A DNA stretch of 64,000 nucleotides from an uncultured Clostridia bacterium (GTDB taxonomy: Bacteria; Bacillota; Peptococcia; Peptococcales; Peptococcaceae). This document shows, in pieces, positions 9,239 to 21,848 of the stretch; within the stretch, counting starts at the first letter, position 1; every line of letters starts with the position of its first letter. Position numbers and translations under genes: made by a program. Under the pieces are notes generated by a model. That model did not search any database, was not told the origin of the DNA, and worked only from the letters and a program-made list of their open reading frames with translations. Location of the stretch: positions 62,001 to 126,000 of the forward strand of contig CALXSY010000001.1 of assembly GCA_944391285.1 (NCBI GenBank). The letters are read 5' to 3'.

Positions 9239-10597
9239 ATGGAGAGGATTTACAGCTACATAGAAAAAATGGGCTTGCTTCAGCCTCAAGAAACGGTGAT
9301 TGTCGCTGTTTCCGGAGGAGCAGACTCCATGCTTGCCCTGAATGCCATTTATAGATTGAGAGAAAAATACAACCTAAAGCTTGCAGCAGTACATATCAAT
9401 CACAATCTGCGCCCATCTGCATCTGCGGAAGCCGAAATGGTAGCAGAAACCTGCCGAGAGCTGTCTGTTCCCTGCATGGTGTACAACGAAGATGTGGATA
9501 AATATGCTAAAGAGCACCATTTAAGCTTAGAAGCAGCCGGTCATGAGGTGCGCTATAGAATATTTGCCGCAGAAACGGCGAAAATATCGGCAGATAAGCT
9601 GGTCTTGGGGCATCATTTAAACGACCAGGCAGAAACGGTGCTGATGCATTTGCTCAAAGGCTGCGGCATCAGTGGTTTGGCGGCACTGCCGGCGAAGCAG
9701 GGGAAAATTATTCGTCCTCTTTTAGCGCTTACTAAGGAAGAAATACTGCAAATTTGCGCACGAGAAAAGATTGCTTACTGCACGGACGAAAGCAACTTTG
9801 CGCCGGTTTGCCTGAGAAATAAGCTGCGGCTGGAATTGTTGCCCGAGCTGCGAGCGGAGTATAATCCTAAGCTGGATCAGGCATTGGCTAATTTGGCACA
9901 GCTGGCAGCGGAGGATGAGGAGTTTTTTGCCCAAATTTGCGCCGCCAAATATGAGGAATGTGTAAAAGAGGAAGAAAAGGGCACTGTTTTGGATTTGAAT
10001 TTTTGGCACACCTATCCTATCAGCCTCAAACGAAGATTATTGCAGATTCTTTGGCAGAGAATAAGCGGTGAGCAAAAACTGGATTTTGCTCAGATTGAGC
10101 AGATTATTAAGCTGGCGGGCGAAGAAAAAGGGAACAAAACGATGCACCTGCCCGATAATTGGCAGCTTTCCAAGCAGTATGACCGGTTAATTTTTGGGAA
10201 AAAAAGTGCAGAGGAGCAGACAAGCTTTAGCTTGAGCTGGGCGGAAGGGCAGGAAGAATTAATTTTACCTTTCGGTCGGATAATCCGCCGGGAATGTGCC
10301 GGCGGTGATTTCAAGCTGGCGGTCAATCAAATAGCGGTGGATAAAGCCAAGCTGCGAGAGCCGCTTATCGTCCGCAGCCGATTAAACGGGGATCGGATGC
10401 GACCTTTAGGCTGCGGCGAAAAAAAGGTGAAGGATATTTTGATCGATAAAAAAATTCCGGCAGCTTTGCGCAGCAGCGTGCCGATTATCGAAAGCGGCGG
10501 CAAAATTCTTTGCCTGGGTTCATTGGCGCTAAGCGAAGAATTTAAGGTTACCAAAGAGACAAAATCGATGGTTGTTTTTACTTTTTACACAAAATAA
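9239..10597 (+). CDS. tilS: tRNA(Ile)-lysidine synthetase
   Basis: 452 residues. The N-terminal PP-loop ATP pyrophosphatase has SGGADS at residues 25-30, then HINHNLRPSA and LGHHLNDQAET, typical of TilS. The C-terminal region (IVRSRLNGDRMRPLG, KKVKDILIDKKIP) is the TilS C-terminal substrate domain. It converts C34 of the CAU-anticodon tRNA-Ile to lysidine so that AUA is read as Ile. An ATG at 9227 lies inside the RBS region; the GGAGGG at 9229-9234 supports the ATG at 9239. ftsH follows, a common tilS neighbour in Firmicutes. Confidence 0.95.
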   Translation: MERIYSYIEKMGLLQPQETVIVAVSGGADSMLALNAIYRLREKYNLKLAAVHINHNLRPSASAEAEMVAETCRELSVPCMVYNEDVDKYAKEHHLSLEAAGHEVRYRIFAAETAKISADKLVLGHHLNDQAETVLMHLLKGCGISGLAALPAKQGKIIRPLLALTKEEILQICAREKIAYCTDESNFAPVCLRNKLRLELLPELRAEYNPKLDQALANLAQLAAEDEEFFAQICAAKYEECVKEEEKGTVLDLNFWHTYPISLKRRLLQILWQRISGEQKLDFAQIEQIIKLAGEEKGNKTMHLPDNWQLSKQYDRLIFGKKSAEEQTSFSLSWAEGQEELILPFGRIIRRECAGGDFKLAVNQIAVDKAKLREPLIVRSRLNGDRMRPLGCGEKKVKDILIDKKIPAALRSSVPIIESGGKILCLGSLALSEEFKVTKETKSMVVFTFYTK

Positions 10598-10630
10598 GGC
10601 AGGATTTTAGATATTTTTTGGTGAAAGTAA

Positions 10631-10659
10631 TTGTAAAATATATTGCTTTGTGTTAAAAT
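10631..10659 (+). promoter_or_regulatory. Probable promoter of ftsH
   Basis: TTGTAA (10631-10636), 17 bases, then TAAAAT (10654-10659), about 55 bases before the ftsH TTG start. Confidence 0.6.
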
Positions 10660-10712
10660 AAAACTCAAAGCATTTATTGAGAATTACTATTTATTAAGGA
10701 TGGTGGAAGTGT

Positions 10713-12776
10713 TTGAATAATAAGTTTATAAAAAACTTGCTCATCTACGCCCTGATCGTTCTTTTGGCTGTATCCTTTTTGCGGATGAGTGCCGGCGGCA
10801 TGACCGGTCAGCCGCAGGTAGAGCTGGTGTACGGTGAGTCTTATACCCAGTTTCTCAATGGGGTAGAAAACGGCGAAATCAAAGAAGTCGTCATAACTTC
10901 TTATGAGGAATATCAGACTATCAGCGGTACGACTGTTGATAATAAAAAGTTTGAGATGGCAATCAATAAGGACAGCGGCGATTTGATTAATCAGCTGGTT
11001 GAAAAAGGAGTCAATGTTATCCAAAAAGAAACTCCGACACCCTCTGTTTGGTGGAGCTTATTGAGCAGTGTGCTGCCGTTGTTATTAATGGTAGGCTTAT
11101 TGTTCTTCATCATGAGCCAAAGCCAGGGCGGCGGCGGTAAAGTCATGCAGTTCAGCAAGAGCAAAGCGCGGGTAACTATTGATGACAAAAATCGCAAAAC
11201 TTTTGCCGATGTGGCAGGCGCTGATGAAGTTAAAGAAGAATTGGAAGAAATCGTCGAATTTTTGAAGGATCCTAAGAAATATAACGCTTTGGGAGCAAAA
11301 ATTCCTAAAGGCGTGCTCCTTTACGGACCTCCCGGAACCGGTAAAACCTTGCTTGCCAGAGCAGTAGCCGGTGAAGCAGGAGTAGCATTTTTCAGCATCA
11401 GCGGTTCCGATTTCGTAGAAATGTTTGTTGGTGTCGGTGCATCCAGAGTCAGAGATTTGTTTGAGCAGGCAAAGAAAAATTCACCTTGCATCATCTTTAT
11501 CGATGAAATTGACGCCGTAGGTCGTCAGAGAGGTGCCGGCGTAGGCGGCGGACACGATGAAAGAGAGCAAACCTTGAACCAGTTGCTGGTTGAGATGGAC
11601 GGCTTTAATGCTAATGAAGGCATTATCATTATCGCTGCTACCAACCGTCCGGATATCTTAGACCCGGCGTTATTGCGCCCCGGTCGTTTTGACAGACAGA
11701 TTACCGTTGACAGACCGGATGTAAAAGGCAGAGAGGAAATCTTAAAAGTGCATGGGCGCAATAAGCCTTTGGCATCGGATGTTGATTTTAAGGTTATCGC
11801 CCAGCAGACAGCCGGCTTTACCGGAGCGGATTTAGCCAATGTTATTAACGAGGCAGCATTATTGGCAGCCCGTTTAAATTTAAAGAAAATCGGGCAGACT
11901 CAGTTAGAGCAATCTATCGAAAGAGTTATCGCCGGACCGGAAAAGAAAAACCGGGCAGTTATCAGCGATTTTGAAAAGGATATCGTATCCTATCACGAAT
12001 CCGGTCACGCCTTAGTAGGACATTTAATGCCTCAGTGCGATCCGGTGCATAAAATTTCCATCATTCCCCGCGGCAGAGCCGGCGGCTATACCCTGCTTTT
12101 GCCGGTAGAGGATCGTAATTATATGACCAGAACTCACCTGATGAGTGAAGTTACCATGATGTTAGGCGGTCGGGTTGCTGAGCAAATCGTGCTCAATGAA
12201 ATCAGCACCGGCGCGCAGAATGACTTGGAGCGAGCTACCAAGACCGTACGCAAGATGATTACTCAATGGGGTATGAGCGAGGAATTGGGACCGATTACCT
12301 TCGGCGAAAATCAGGATCAAGTATTCTTGGGTCGTGATTTGGGCAGAGAGCGCAATTACAGTGAAGCGGTGGCTTACTCTATCGATAAGGAAGTTAAACG
12401 CATTATTGATCAGTGCTATAATAAAGCTGTGGAAATTTTGACCGAAAACCGCGATAAATTGGAGCTCTTGGCACAGACCTTAAAAGAGCGCGAAGTCATC
12501 GAAAAAGAACAATTCCTGGCATTGATGGAAGGTCGCTCTTTAGAAGAGGTTGACCGGCAGAAAGAAATAATTTTGGAAGAGCAGAAAAACGGCGAACTCA
12601 AGAAGAAAAAGAAAAGAAAAATAGCTTCTGAGGAAGAAACCGCCGAAGAAACTATGCAGGAGCCAAAAGAAAATGCTCAGCAGCCCGCAGAAGCAGCTAC
12701 AGAGCAGACTGATGATACTGCTTGCGTCTGTGATTTGCCCGAGGAAGAGGAAAAGCCGAGCGAAAAGAAAGAATAA
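10713..12776 (+). CDS. ftsH: ATP-dependent zinc metalloprotease FtsH
   Basis: 687 residues. Two N-terminal membrane segments (about 8-25 and 113-134) flank an extracytoplasmic domain. The AAA module has Walker A GPPGTGKT (205-212), Walker [12 protein letters not shown] and the second region of homology ([20 protein letters not shown]). The protease site is HESGH at 428-432. The start is TTG; AAGGATGGTGG lies just upstream and no better ATG exists before the first membrane helix. The last 80 residues are lysine/glutamate-rich and low in complexity. FtsH degrades membrane and short-lived cytoplasmic proteins. Confidence 0.96.
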   Translation: MNNKFIKNLLIYALIVLLAVSFLRMSAGGMTGQPQVELVYGESYTQFLNGVENGEIKEVVITSYEEYQTISGTTVDNKKFEMAINKDSGDLINQLVEKGVNVIQKETPTPSVWWSLLSSVLPLLLMVGLLFFIMSQSQGGGGKVMQFSKSKARVTIDDKNRKTFADVAGADEVKEELEEIVEFLKDPKKYNALGAKIPKGVLLYGPPGTGKTLLARAVAGEAGVAFFSISGSDFVEMFVGVGASRVRDLFEQAKKNSPCIIFIDEIDAVGRQRGAGVGGGHDEREQTLNQLLVEMDGFNANEGIIIIAATNRPDILDPALLRPGRFDRQITVDRPDVKGREEILKVHGRNKPLASDVDFKVIAQQTAGFTGADLANVINEAALLAARLNLKKIGQTQLEQSIERVIAGPEKKNRAVISDFEKDIVSYHESGHALVGHLMPQCDPVHKISIIPRGRAGGYTLLLPVEDRNYMTRTHLMSEVTMMLGGRVAEQIVLNEISTGAQNDLERATKTVRKMITQWGMSEELGPITFGENQDQVFLGRDLGRERNYSEAVAYSIDKEVKRIIDQCYNKAVEILTENRDKLELLAQTLKEREVIEKEQFLALMEGRSLEEVDRQKEIILEEQKNGELKKKKKRKIASEEETAEETMQEPKENAQQPAEAATEQTDDTACVCDLPEEEEKPSEKKE

Positions 12777-12832
12777 TGCTATTGAGCAAGAAAAACCTTG
12801 CTTAGGATAAAAGATTAAAAGGAGAAAAGAAA

Positions 12833-13282
12833 ATGGAAAGAACTTTTGCAATGATTAAACCCGATGGTGTACAAAGAGGATTGGCCGGCGAAATCATCGC
12901 TCGCTATGAAAGAAAAGGCTTGCGGATCGTAGGCATGAAAATTATGCAGGTAACCGAAGAGATTGCCAATGCTCATTATGCAGAGCATGTAGGCAAACCT
13001 TTCTTTAAAGGCTTGGTTGAATACATCACTGCTGCTCCGGTAGTTGCTTTAGTATTAGAAGGCGCTAATGCTGTAGCAGAGGTTAGAAAAATGAATGGTG
13101 CTACCAATCCGGCTAATGCTGACATGGGCACTATCCGCGGTGATTATGCACAGGAAGTCGGACGCAATATTGTTCATGGTTCCGACAGTGTAGAAAGTGC
13201 TGAAAGAGAAATTGCTATTTACTTCAAACCGGAAGAATTATTGAGCTACGACTATTTGCCGAACAAATGGTTATATGAATAA
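12833..13282 (+). CDS. ndk: Nucleoside diphosphate kinase
   Basis: 149 residues, the usual NDK length. It starts [16 protein letters not shown] and carries the phospho-accepting His115 in NIVHGSDS. It transfers the gamma phosphate between nucleoside triphosphates and diphosphates. An AAGGAGA RBS precedes the ATG. It sits between ftsH and rpoB and is closed by a terminator, so it is not part of the rpo transcript. Confidence 0.96.
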   Translation: MERTFAMIKPDGVQRGLAGEIIARYERKGLRIVGMKIMQVTEEIANAHYAEHVGKPFFKGLVEYITAAPVVALVLEGANAVAEVRKMNGATNPANADMGTIRGDYAQEVGRNIVHGSDSVESAEREIAIYFKPEELLSYDYLPNKWLYE

Positions 13283-13288
13283 GATTTT

Positions 13289-13314
13289 AAGCCGTCCTCA
13301 GGGACGGCTTTTAC
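13289..13314 (+). terminator. Intrinsic terminator after ndk
   Basis: GCCGTCC and GGGACGGC pair with a TCA loop and are followed by TTTTA. Confidence 0.85.
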
Positions 13315-13417
13315 ATTTTGCGATTTGCTAAAAAGATTATGAAGGCTAAATGAGCGCTTTTTTAGTAAATATAACGGTTGGCGAGGAAAAAAAGAGGTAA
13401 AAGTTTGAAAAAAATGC

Positions 13418-13446
13418 TTGACAAGCCATTTTGAATGTGCTATGAT
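13418..13446 (+). promoter_or_regulatory. Sigma-A promoter of rpoBC
   Basis: TTGACA (13418-13423), 17 bases, TATGAT (13441-13446), with an extended -10 TG at 13438-13439. The transcript would have a leader of about 125 bases, which includes a GCTGCA/TGCAGC hairpin near 13522-13537. Confidence 0.9.
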
Positions 13447-13577
13447 AAAACAGCATGACTAAATGATAGAATGGATATGTTTTACGATAAAAATGTTAAA
13501 ATATTTCCATTAGATACATATGTGCTGCAATGTGCAGCCATAAATGCGAAAGATAATCTTTAAGGGGTGAGTGAGCA

Positions 13578-16500
13578 TTGGTCAATTATATGGCACATGC
13601 ACTGACGAAAAGAAAGAGCTTTGCAAAGATCGAAGAAATCATGGAAATGCCTAATTTGATCGAAATCCAGCGGGATTCTTACCAATGGTTTTTGGATGAG
13701 GGCTTAATGGAGATGTTTGAAGAGATATCTCCTATTTCTGATTTTACCGGCAATTTATCTTTGGAGTTTGTGGATTATAGCTTAGGTGAGCCGAAATATG
13801 ATGTAGACGAATGCCGTGAAAGAGATGCGACATTTGCTGCACCTTTGAGAGTAAAAGTTCGGCTGATTAATAAGGAAACCGGCGAGGTAAAAGAGCAGGA
13901 AGTCTTTATGGGAGATTTTCCGCTGATGACGAAAAAAGGCACATTTATTATTAATGGTGCTGAGCGTGTTATCGTCAGCCAATTGGTGCGTTCACCGGGT
14001 GTTTATTATTCCAAAACCATTGACCAATCGGGCAAGGCTATCTTTGGTGCGACTATTATCCCCAATCGCGGCGCTTGGTTAGAGTTTGAAACCGATGTCA
14101 ATGAAAATATTTTTGTGCGTATTGACCGCACCCGTAAGGTACCGGTAACGGTGCTTTTAAAAGCTTTGGGCTATTCCAGCAAAGGTCAGATTTTGGAGAT
14201 GTTCCACAATGATGAACGCATTCGTTTGACCTTGGAGAAGGATCACACTGAAAACGAAGCAGAAGCTTTGATCGAAATTTATAAACGCTTACGCCCCGGA
14301 GATCCGCCGACGGTAGAAAACTCCCGCAGCTTGCTTTATTCTTTATTTTTTGAGCATCGCCGCTACGATTTCGCTAAAGTCGGTCGGTATAAAATCAATA
14401 AAAAGTTAGGCTTAGATACCGATCCTAAATTAAAAACTATTACTAAGGAAGATATTATTGCTACAATAGAGTACCTCTTGCATTTGATTAACGATGAAGA
14501 AGGCTATGAGCCCGATGATATCGACCATTTGGGCAACCGCCGCATCCGTTCGGTGGGTGAATTATTGCAGAACCAATTCCGCATCGGTTTAACTAGGATG
14601 GAGAGAGTTATTCGTGAGAGAATGACTATTCAAGATGTTGAGGGTGTTACTCCGCAGGGCTTAATCAATATCCGCCCGGTAGTAGCGGCAGTGAAAGAGT
14701 TCTTCGGCTCCAGCCAGTTGAGCCAGTTTATGGATCAGATCAACCCATTAGGTGAGTTAACCCATAAACGCCGTTTGAGCGCCTTGGGACCCGGTGGTTT
14801 GAGCAGAGAGAGAGCGGGATTTGAAGTTCGTGACGTTCACCATTCTCACTATGGTCGTATGTGCCCGATTGAGACTCCTGAAGGACCAAACATCGGCTTG
14901 ATCAACTCTTTGAGTACTTATGCCCGAGTCAACCAATACGGCTTTATTGAAACACCTTACCGCAAAGTCGATAAGGAAAGCGGCAAAGTAACCAAAAATA
15001 TCGAATATTTAACTGCCGATGAAGAGGAAAAATACACTATCGCCCAAGCTAATACTTTGCTTGACAGCGAAGGTGTAATTTTAGATAAAAAAGTTAATGC
15101 CCGCCGCGGCAGTGAAACTTTAGTTGTGTTGCCAACTGAGGTTGATTATATGGACGTATCGCCGAAGCAGGTGGTATCTATCGCTACGGCATTGATTCCG
15201 TTCTTAGAGCATGACGATGCTAACCGTGCTTTGATGGGTGCCAACATGCAGCGCCAAGCTGTGCCTTTATTAAAAACTGACGCGCCTTACATCGGCACCG
15301 GTGTTGAGTTTAAAGCAGCTTACGACAGCGGTATTGTGGCTATTGCCGATCATGACGGCGTGGTCGAGTATGTCAGTGCCGATGAAATCATCATCCGTAC
15401 CAATTCCGGCAACAGAGACCGCTATAAACTCACTAAGTTTGAGCGCTCCAACCAAGGCACTTGCGTCAACCAAAAACCGTTGGTTAAAAAGGGTCAGATA
15501 GTTAAAGCCGGAGCTGTTTTGGCAGACGGACCTTCTACAGACCATGGCGAGCTGGCATTGGGTCGCAATGTTTTGATCGCCTTTATGAACTGGGAAGGTT
15601 ATAACTACGAGGACGCTGTTTTATTAAGCGAAAAATTGGTCAAAGAGGATTATTATACCTCTATTCATATCGAAGAATACGAATGCGACGCTCGCGATAC
15701 TAAATTGGGACCGGAAGAAATCACCCGGGATATTCCCAATGTGGGTGAAGATGTTTTGAAAAACTTAGACGAAAAAGGCATTATCCGCATCGGTGCTGAA
15801 GTTCGCCCCGGCGATATTTTGGTTGGCAAGGTTACCCCTAAAGGCGAAACCGAGTTAACCGCCGAAGAAAGACTGTTAAGAGCCATCTTCGGCGAAAAAG
15901 CCCGTGAGGTTCGTGATACTTCTTTGCGCGTGCCTCATGGTGAATCAGGAATTATCGTTGATGTTAAACTCTTCACCAGAGAAAACGGTGATGAAATGTC
16001 CCCCGGTGTTAATGAAATCGTGCGGGTCTACATTGCCCAAAAGAGAAAAATCTCCCAAGGTGACAAAATGGCAGGTCGACATGGTAATAAGGGTGTTATT
16101 TCCCGCATTATGCCGGAATGTGACATGCCGTTTCTTCCTGACGGCACTCCTGTAGAAATTGTGCTCAATCCTTTGGGCGTACCGAGTCGTATGAATATCG
16201 GTCAGGTATTGGAAGTGCATTTAGGCATGGCAGCCAAAGCATTGGGACTGCATTTAGCAACTCCAGTCTTTGACGGTGCTACTGAGCAGGATATCGAAGA
16301 TTTGCTCACTCAGACAGGCTATCCGACAACCGGTAAATTCCGTCTTCGTGACGGCCGTACCGGTGAGGAATTTGACAATCCTGTTACTGTCGGCTATATG
16401 TATTATCTCAAATTAGCCCACTTGGTAGACGACAAAATCCATGCTCGTTCTACCGGTCCTTACTCGCTGGTTACTCAGCAGCCTTTGGGCGGTAAAGCTC

Positions 16501-17021
16501 AATTTGGCGGACAGCGTTTCGGTGAGATGGAGGTTTGGGCATTAGAGGCTTACGGCGCTTCCTACACCTTGCAGGAAATCATGACTGTGAAGAGTGACGA
16601 TATCGTCGGCCGTGTTAAAACTTATGAGGCTATTGTTAAAGGTGAAAATATTCCGGAGCCGGGATTGCCTGAATCCTTCAAAGTATTGATGAAAGAGTTG
16701 CAAAGCTTGTGCTTAGATGTCAATATTTTGAATGAATACGGCGAAGAAGTGGAAATCGGAGACGATGACGATGATTTGATGGAGCCAAGCAAAGATTTAG
16801 GCTTGGATATTGATCTGGGCAAGCCAAACGGTCCGGTGATGGATACCAATGGCGAATTAGCCAATGAGTATTTGACCTTGGATCAGGACGGCGAGATCAT
16901 CGAAGATGAGGAAGAAGACGATTTTGACAGCGAGGATTTCCCCGATGATGCCGATATGGAGGACGAAAACTTCGATTTTGATGCTTTAGGCGAATTCGAG
17001 GAGGATTCCGAGGAGTTTTAA
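13578..17021 (+). CDS. rpoB: RNA polymerase beta subunit
   Basis: 1,147 residues. Expected blocks are present: the rifampicin region around [22 protein letters not shown] and [10 protein letters not shown], and [15 protein letters not shown] and [27 protein letters not shown] near the C terminus. The TTG at 13578 is preferred because AAGGGGTG lies eight bases before it; the ATG at 13590 is too far. The final 70 residues are strongly acidic ([20 protein letters not shown]) beyond the usual C-terminal end. The rifampicin-site residues look wild type. rpoC follows 59 bases later. Confidence 0.98.
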   Translation: MVNYMAHALTKRKSFAKIEEIMEMPNLIEIQRDSYQWFLDEGLMEMFEEISPISDFTGNLSLEFVDYSLGEPKYDVDECRERDATFAAPLRVKVRLINKETGEVKEQEVFMGDFPLMTKKGTFIINGAERVIVSQLVRSPGVYYSKTIDQSGKAIFGATIIPNRGAWLEFETDVNENIFVRIDRTRKVPVTVLLKALGYSSKGQILEMFHNDERIRLTLEKDHTENEAEALIEIYKRLRPGDPPTVENSRSLLYSLFFEHRRYDFAKVGRYKINKKLGLDTDPKLKTITKEDIIATIEYLLHLINDEEGYEPDDIDHLGNRRIRSVGELLQNQFRIGLTRMERVIRERMTIQDVEGVTPQGLINIRPVVAAVKEFFGSSQLSQFMDQINPLGELTHKRRLSALGPGGLSRERAGFEVRDVHHSHYGRMCPIETPEGPNIGLINSLSTYARVNQYGFIETPYRKVDKESGKVTKNIEYLTADEEEKYTIAQANTLLDSEGVILDKKVNARRGSETLVVLPTEVDYMDVSPKQVVSIATALIPFLEHDDANRALMGANMQRQAVPLLKTDAPYIGTGVEFKAAYDSGIVAIADHDGVVEYVSADEIIIRTNSGNRDRYKLTKFERSNQGTCVNQKPLVKKGQIVKAGAVLADGPSTDHGELALGRNVLIAFMNWEGYNYEDAVLLSEKLVKEDYYTSIHIEEYECDARDTKLGPEEITRDIPNVGEDVLKNLDEKGIIRIGAEVRPGDILVGKVTPKGETELTAEERLLRAIFGEKAREVRDTSLRVPHGESGIIVDVKLFTRENGDEMSPGVNEIVRVYIAQKRKISQGDKMAGRHGNKGVISRIMPECDMPFLPDGTPVEIVLNPLGVPSRMNIGQVLEVHLGMAAKALGLHLATPVFDGATEQDIEDLLTQTGYPTTGKFRLRDGRTGEEFDNPVTVGYMYYLKLAHLVDDKIHARSTGPYSLVTQQPLGGKAQFGGQRFGEMEVWALEAYGASYTLQEIMTVKSDDIVGRVKTYEAIVKGENIPEPGLPESFKVLMKELQSLCLDVNILNEYGEEVEIGDDDDDLMEPSKDLGLDIDLGKPNGPVMDTNGELANEYLTLDQDGEIIEDEEEDDFDSEDFPDDADMEDENFDFDALGEFEEDSEEF

Positions 17022-17080
17022 TAATTAAAGGCAAGTGCTTAGATAGATCAGGTTGATGAGATGAGAAGGGAGCGAGCCTT

Positions 17081-20000
17081 TTGTTGGATGTAAACAATTT
17101 TGATTGTATGCGTATCGGGTTAGCATCTCCTGAAAGAATCAGAGAATGGTCCTGGGGAGAAGTAAAGAAACCTGAAACTATAAATTATCGAACCTTAAAA
17201 CCGGAGCGTGACGGTTTATTTTGCGAGCGTATCTTTGGACCGCAAAAAGACTGGGAATGCTCCTGTGGTAAATACAAACGCATTAGATACAAAGGCATAG
17301 TCTGCGATCGATGCGGTGTAGAGGTTACCCGCAGCAAGGTACGCCGTGAAAGAATGGGTCATATCGAACTGGCGGCACCTTGTTCCCATATTTGGTATTT
17401 TAAAGGAATTCCCAGCCGCATGGGTATCCTTTTAAATATCTCCCCCAGACAGTTGGAAAAAGTAATTTACTTTGTTTCCTATATAGTATTGGATCCCGGC
17501 GAAACCAATTTGGATAAAATGCAGCTTTTAAGCGAAAGCGAGTATCGTGAATTGCGTTCGCAATATGGTGATACTTTTAGAGTAGGTATCGGTGCGGAAG
17601 CAATCAAAGAGCTGTTGATGGAGCTGGATTTAGATTCATTATATGCTGAGCTGAAAGAAGAAATCCGCACTACCTCCGGACAGCGCAATATTAAAGCTGT
17701 GCGCCGTATGGAAGTAGTAGAGGCGTTTAAAAAGTCCAAAAATGAGCCCAGCTGGATGATTCTCGATGCGCTGCCGGTTATTCCGCCGGAAATCCGCCCG
17801 ATGGTTCAATTAGACGGCGGCAGATTTGCGACCAGCGACTTGAACGATTTATATCGCCGGGTTATCAATCGTAACAATCGTTTAAAACGTTTGTTGGATT
17901 TGGGTGCGCCGGAAATTATCGTGCGCAACGAAAAACGCATGCTGCAAGAAGCAGTTGACGCTTTGATCGATAACGGCCGCCGCGGCAGAGCAGTAACCGG
18001 ACCGGGCAACCGTCCGTTAAAATCCTTGAGCGATATGCTTAAAGGCAAGCAAGGTCGTTTCCGTCAAAATCTTTTAGGTAAACGTGTTGACTACTCCGGA
18101 CGTTCGGTTATCGTTGTCGGACCGGATTTGAAGATGCATCAGTGCGGTCTGCCGAAAGAAATGGCTATCGAATTATTCAAGCCTTTCGTTATGAAAAAGT
18201 TAGTTAACGATGGCTATGCGCATAATATTAAAAGCGCCAAACGCATGGTTGAGCGTTTGCGTCCGGAAGTATGGGGAGTATTGGAAGATGTTATCAAAGA
18301 TCATCCGGTCTTGTTAAACCGTGCTCCGACCTTGCATAGATTAGGTATTCAAGCCTTTGAACCGGTGTTGGTAGAAGGCAGAGCTTTGCGTTTGCATCCG
18401 TTGGTTTGTACAGCGTACAACGCTGACTTCGACGGTGACCAAATGGCTGTGCACGTGCCGCTTTCCAGTGAGGCTCAAGCAGAAGCCCGCATTTTGATGC
18501 TGGCTGCGCACAACATTTTGAACCCTAAAGACGGCAAACCGGTAACTACTCCTACTCAGGACATGATTTTGGGTTCTTACTATTTGACTATTTTGAGAGA
18601 GGCAAAAGACCAAAATGGTGAACCGGTATTAGGCGAAGGCAAATTATTTATGGATAATGATGAGGCACTTTTGGCTTATGATGCCGGAGTTGTTCATCTG
18701 CAAGCCAAAATTTATGTTCGTCAGCCCGACGGCAGCCGCAAGGAAACTACTGTCGGACGAATTATCTTTAATTCGGTAATCCCGCCGGAAGTAGAGCTGG
18801 ATAAAGATCCTAAAGCTTATCCGGTTGGCAAAAAGCAATTAGGCAATATCATTGCCAAATGCTACAGCCGCTTGGGCGCTACCGCTACTGCGCAAATGCT
18901 GGACGGTATTAAATCCTTAGGCTTTAAATATTCTACCAGAGCCGGTATTACCGTAAGCTTCAGCGATATCATCATTCCTGATGAGAAAAACGCTATTTTG
19001 GCAGAAGCTGACGAAAAGGTAGAAAAAATCACCAGAAAATATCGCCGTGGTTTAGCTACCAATGACGAAAGATATCAATTAGTCATCGATGTTTGGAACA
19101 AAGCCACTAAAGATGTAACCGATGCTTTGCTGGCAAACTTAGGTAAATTCAACAATATTAACATGATGGCAACCTCCGGTGCCCGCGGTAATAACCAACA
19201 GATTAGACAGCTTGCCGGTATGCGTGGTCTGATGGCTGACCCGTCCGGTAAAACTATCGAGATGCCGATCAAAGCTAACTTCCGTGAAGGCTTAACAGTC
19301 TTGGAATACTTTATTTCCAGCCACGGTGCTCGTAAAGGTTTGAGTGACACCGCCTTAAGAACTGCGGACAGTGGTTATTTGACCAGACGTTTGGTTGACG
19401 TTGCTCAAGAGGTTATTGTCCGTGAGGATGACTGCGGTACTACTGAAGGCTTGATTGTCGAAAGCATTATGAACGGCAATGAGGTTATTGAACCGTTAAA
19501 AGAGCGCATCGCCGGCAGATATATTATGGAGGATATTATCAATCCTGCTACCGGTGAGATCATGGCTCATAATGGTGATTATATAGAAGATGAACTGGCA
19601 GAGGAGATTCAAAATGCCGGAGTTAAACAGGTTAAGATTCGTTCTGCTTTGACCTGCAAGAGCCATTACGGTGTTTGCCGCAAATGCTATGGTCGCAATT
19701 TGGCTACCGGCGGTCATGTAGATATCGGTGAAGCAGTGGGCATTATTGCTGCTCAATCTATCGGTGAGCCCGGCACTCAGTTAACCATGCGTACCTTCCA
19801 TACCGGCGGTGTAGCCAGCGGCGACATCACTCAAGGTTTGCCCCGTGTTGAAGAGTTGTTCGAAGCACGCAAACCAAAAGGTCAGGCAATAATCGCGGAA
19901 AACAGCGGTGTGGTCAAATTAGGCGAAGTTAAAAACCGCCGGGAAATTGTCATCACTTCTCCCGACGGAGAAATTGCCAGTTACTTGGCTCCGTTCGGCG

Positions 20001-20755
20001 CCCGTTTGAAGGTTAAGGACGGCGATATAGTCGAGCTGGGTGCTCCTTTAACCGAAGGCTCTATCAATCCTCATGATTTATTGCGGGTTTGCGGACCCTT
20101 GGCAGTACAGACTTATCTTCTGAAAGAGGTACAGAGCGTTTACCGCCTGCAAGGTGTTGATATCAACGACAAGCATATTGAGGTTATGGTCAGACAAATG
20201 CTGCGACGGGTTAAGGTTGAGCATAGCGGCGATACCGAATTATTGCCGGGCAGTCAGGTTGATGTTTTTGATTTTGACACTGAAAATGCTAAGGCAATAG
20301 CAAACGGCGGTGAACCGGCTACCGGCACTACCATGCTTTTAGGCATTACCAAAGCAAGCTTGGCAACTGATTCATTCTTATCGGCAGCATCCTTCCAAGA
20401 AACAACCCGTGTTTTGACTGATGCCGCTATCAAAGGCAAAATCGACCATTTAATCGGTTTAAAAGAAAACATCATTTTAGGCAAATTGATTCCTGCCGGC
20501 ACCGGCATGAACCGTTACCGCAACTTGAAGATTCATCCCAATATGGACGATCCGGAAGTAGCAGAGATTATTGAAGAGCAAAACCGTGAGCGTCAAGCGT
20601 GGGAAGAAGCCAACAGGCAGAAGGCGGCTTTGGAAAAAGAGGTTGATTTTGAAGCCGATGACGATGATGAGCAAATTTTAGACGATGAATTTGAGGAATC
20701 CGGGGAATTTGCGGAAGAAGAATTTGTCGAAGATGAGTTAGAAACAGAAGAATAA
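17081..20755 (+). CDS. rpoC: RNA polymerase beta' subunit
   Basis: 1,224 residues. It starts MLDVNNFD like Bacillus RpoC. The N-terminal zinc site is CSCGKYKR...CDRCG; the catalytic Mg loop is NADFDGDQM; the second zinc site is in the region ending CRKCYGR. The trigger loop region [12 protein letters not shown] and HTGGVAS are present. TTG at 17081 is selected from AAGGGAG eight bases upstream and from the conserved start. The C-terminal tail is acidic ([20 protein letters not shown]), like that of RpoB. Confidence 0.98.
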   Translation: MLDVNNFDCMRIGLASPERIREWSWGEVKKPETINYRTLKPERDGLFCERIFGPQKDWECSCGKYKRIRYKGIVCDRCGVEVTRSKVRRERMGHIELAAPCSHIWYFKGIPSRMGILLNISPRQLEKVIYFVSYIVLDPGETNLDKMQLLSESEYRELRSQYGDTFRVGIGAEAIKELLMELDLDSLYAELKEEIRTTSGQRNIKAVRRMEVVEAFKKSKNEPSWMILDALPVIPPEIRPMVQLDGGRFATSDLNDLYRRVINRNNRLKRLLDLGAPEIIVRNEKRMLQEAVDALIDNGRRGRAVTGPGNRPLKSLSDMLKGKQGRFRQNLLGKRVDYSGRSVIVVGPDLKMHQCGLPKEMAIELFKPFVMKKLVNDGYAHNIKSAKRMVERLRPEVWGVLEDVIKDHPVLLNRAPTLHRLGIQAFEPVLVEGRALRLHPLVCTAYNADFDGDQMAVHVPLSSEAQAEARILMLAAHNILNPKDGKPVTTPTQDMILGSYYLTILREAKDQNGEPVLGEGKLFMDNDEALLAYDAGVVHLQAKIYVRQPDGSRKETTVGRIIFNSVIPPEVELDKDPKAYPVGKKQLGNIIAKCYSRLGATATAQMLDGIKSLGFKYSTRAGITVSFSDIIIPDEKNAILAEADEKVEKITRKYRRGLATNDERYQLVIDVWNKATKDVTDALLANLGKFNNINMMATSGARGNNQQIRQLAGMRGLMADPSGKTIEMPIKANFREGLTVLEYFISSHGARKGLSDTALRTADSGYLTRRLVDVAQEVIVREDDCGTTEGLIVESIMNGNEVIEPLKERIAGRYIMEDIINPATGEIMAHNGDYIEDELAEEIQNAGVKQVKIRSALTCKSHYGVCRKCYGRNLATGGHVDIGEAVGIIAAQSIGEPGTQLTMRTFHTGGVASGDITQGLPRVEELFEARKPKGQAIIAENSGVVKLGEVKNRREIVITSPDGEIASYLAPFGARLKVKDGDIVELGAPLTEGSINPHDLLRVCGPLAVQTYLLKEVQSVYRLQGVDINDKHIEVMVRQMLRRVKVEHSGDTELLPGSQVDVFDFDTENAKAIANGGEPATGTTMLLGITKASLATDSFLSAASFQETTRVLTDAAIKGKIDHLIGLKENIILGKLIPAGTGMNRYRNLKIHPNMDDPEVAEIIEEQNRERQAWEEANRQKAALEKEVDFEADDDDEQILDDEFEESGEFAEEEFVEDELETEE

Positions 20756-20772
20756 CTATTATTATATTTTAT

Positions 20773-20807
20773 CCATCGGCAGCAAGCTTTGTCTTGACAG
20801 CCGATGG
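20773..20807 (+). other. Inverted repeat overlapping the rpsL promoter
   Basis: CCATCGGC (20773-20780) pairs with GCCGATGG (20800-20807), with an inner CAAG/CTTG pair. No T-run follows, so a simple terminator is unlikely. The right half overlaps the TTGACA element of the next promoter. Confidence 0.7.
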
Positions 20808-20822
20808 GTAAAGTGATAAAAT
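20794..20822 (+). promoter_or_regulatory. Promoter of the rpsL-rpsG-fusA-tuf unit
   Basis: TTGACA (20794-20799), 17 bases, TAAAAT (20817-20822), with an extended -10 TG at 20814-20815. It would allow str operon transcription independent of rpoBC. Confidence 0.8.
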
Positions 20823-20921
20823 ATCATGTGGATTTGTACATTGATAAGCAATGTCAAATATAATAAAGAGTGTTAAAACTCAAAAATTTGGTGAGTACAG
20901 AAGGAAGGAGGACCTAAAAAA

Positions 20922-21305
20922 ATGCCAACAATTAATCAATTAATCAAACAAGGCAGATATGCTGCTGGCAAAAAATCCACTGCTCCTGCATTAAAGAATA
21001 ATCCGCAAAAACGTGGCGTATGCACCAGAGTATATACTACAACCCCGAAAAAACCAAACTCTGCATTGCGTAAAGTAGCCCGTGTAAGATTGACTAACGG
21101 TATCGAAGTAACTGCATACATTCCCGGTATCGGTCATAACTTACAAGAACACAGTGTTGTTTTAGTAAGAGGCGGCAGAGTTAAAGACCTGCCTGGTGTT
21201 CGTTATCACTTGGTACGTGGTACTTTGGACGCTGCCGGTGTTGCTAACCGCAACCAATCTCGCTCCAAATACGGCGCTAAAAAACCCAAAGCAGGTAAGA
21301 AATAA
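20922..21305 (+). CDS. rpsL: 30S ribosomal protein S12
   Basis: 127 residues with conserved starts and ends. [13 protein letters not shown] and [13 protein letters not shown] carry the lysines (43/44 and 88) in which streptomycin-resistance changes usually fall; both sites are wild type. S12 sits at the decoding centre. A strong GGAAGGAGG RBS precedes it. The L7Ae-like gene often found between rpoC and rpsL in Firmicutes is absent. Confidence 0.98.
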   Translation: MPTINQLIKQGRYAAGKKSTAPALKNNPQKRGVCTRVYTTTPKKPNSALRKVARVRLTNGIEVTAYIPGIGHNLQEHSVVLVRGGRVKDLPGVRYHLVRGTLDAAGVANRNQSRSKYGAKKPKAGKK

Positions 21306-21312
21306 TTTTTAA

Positions 21313-21819
<507 letters not shown>

Positions 21820-21848
21820 TCTTCAAACATTACAAGGAGGAAAAACAA

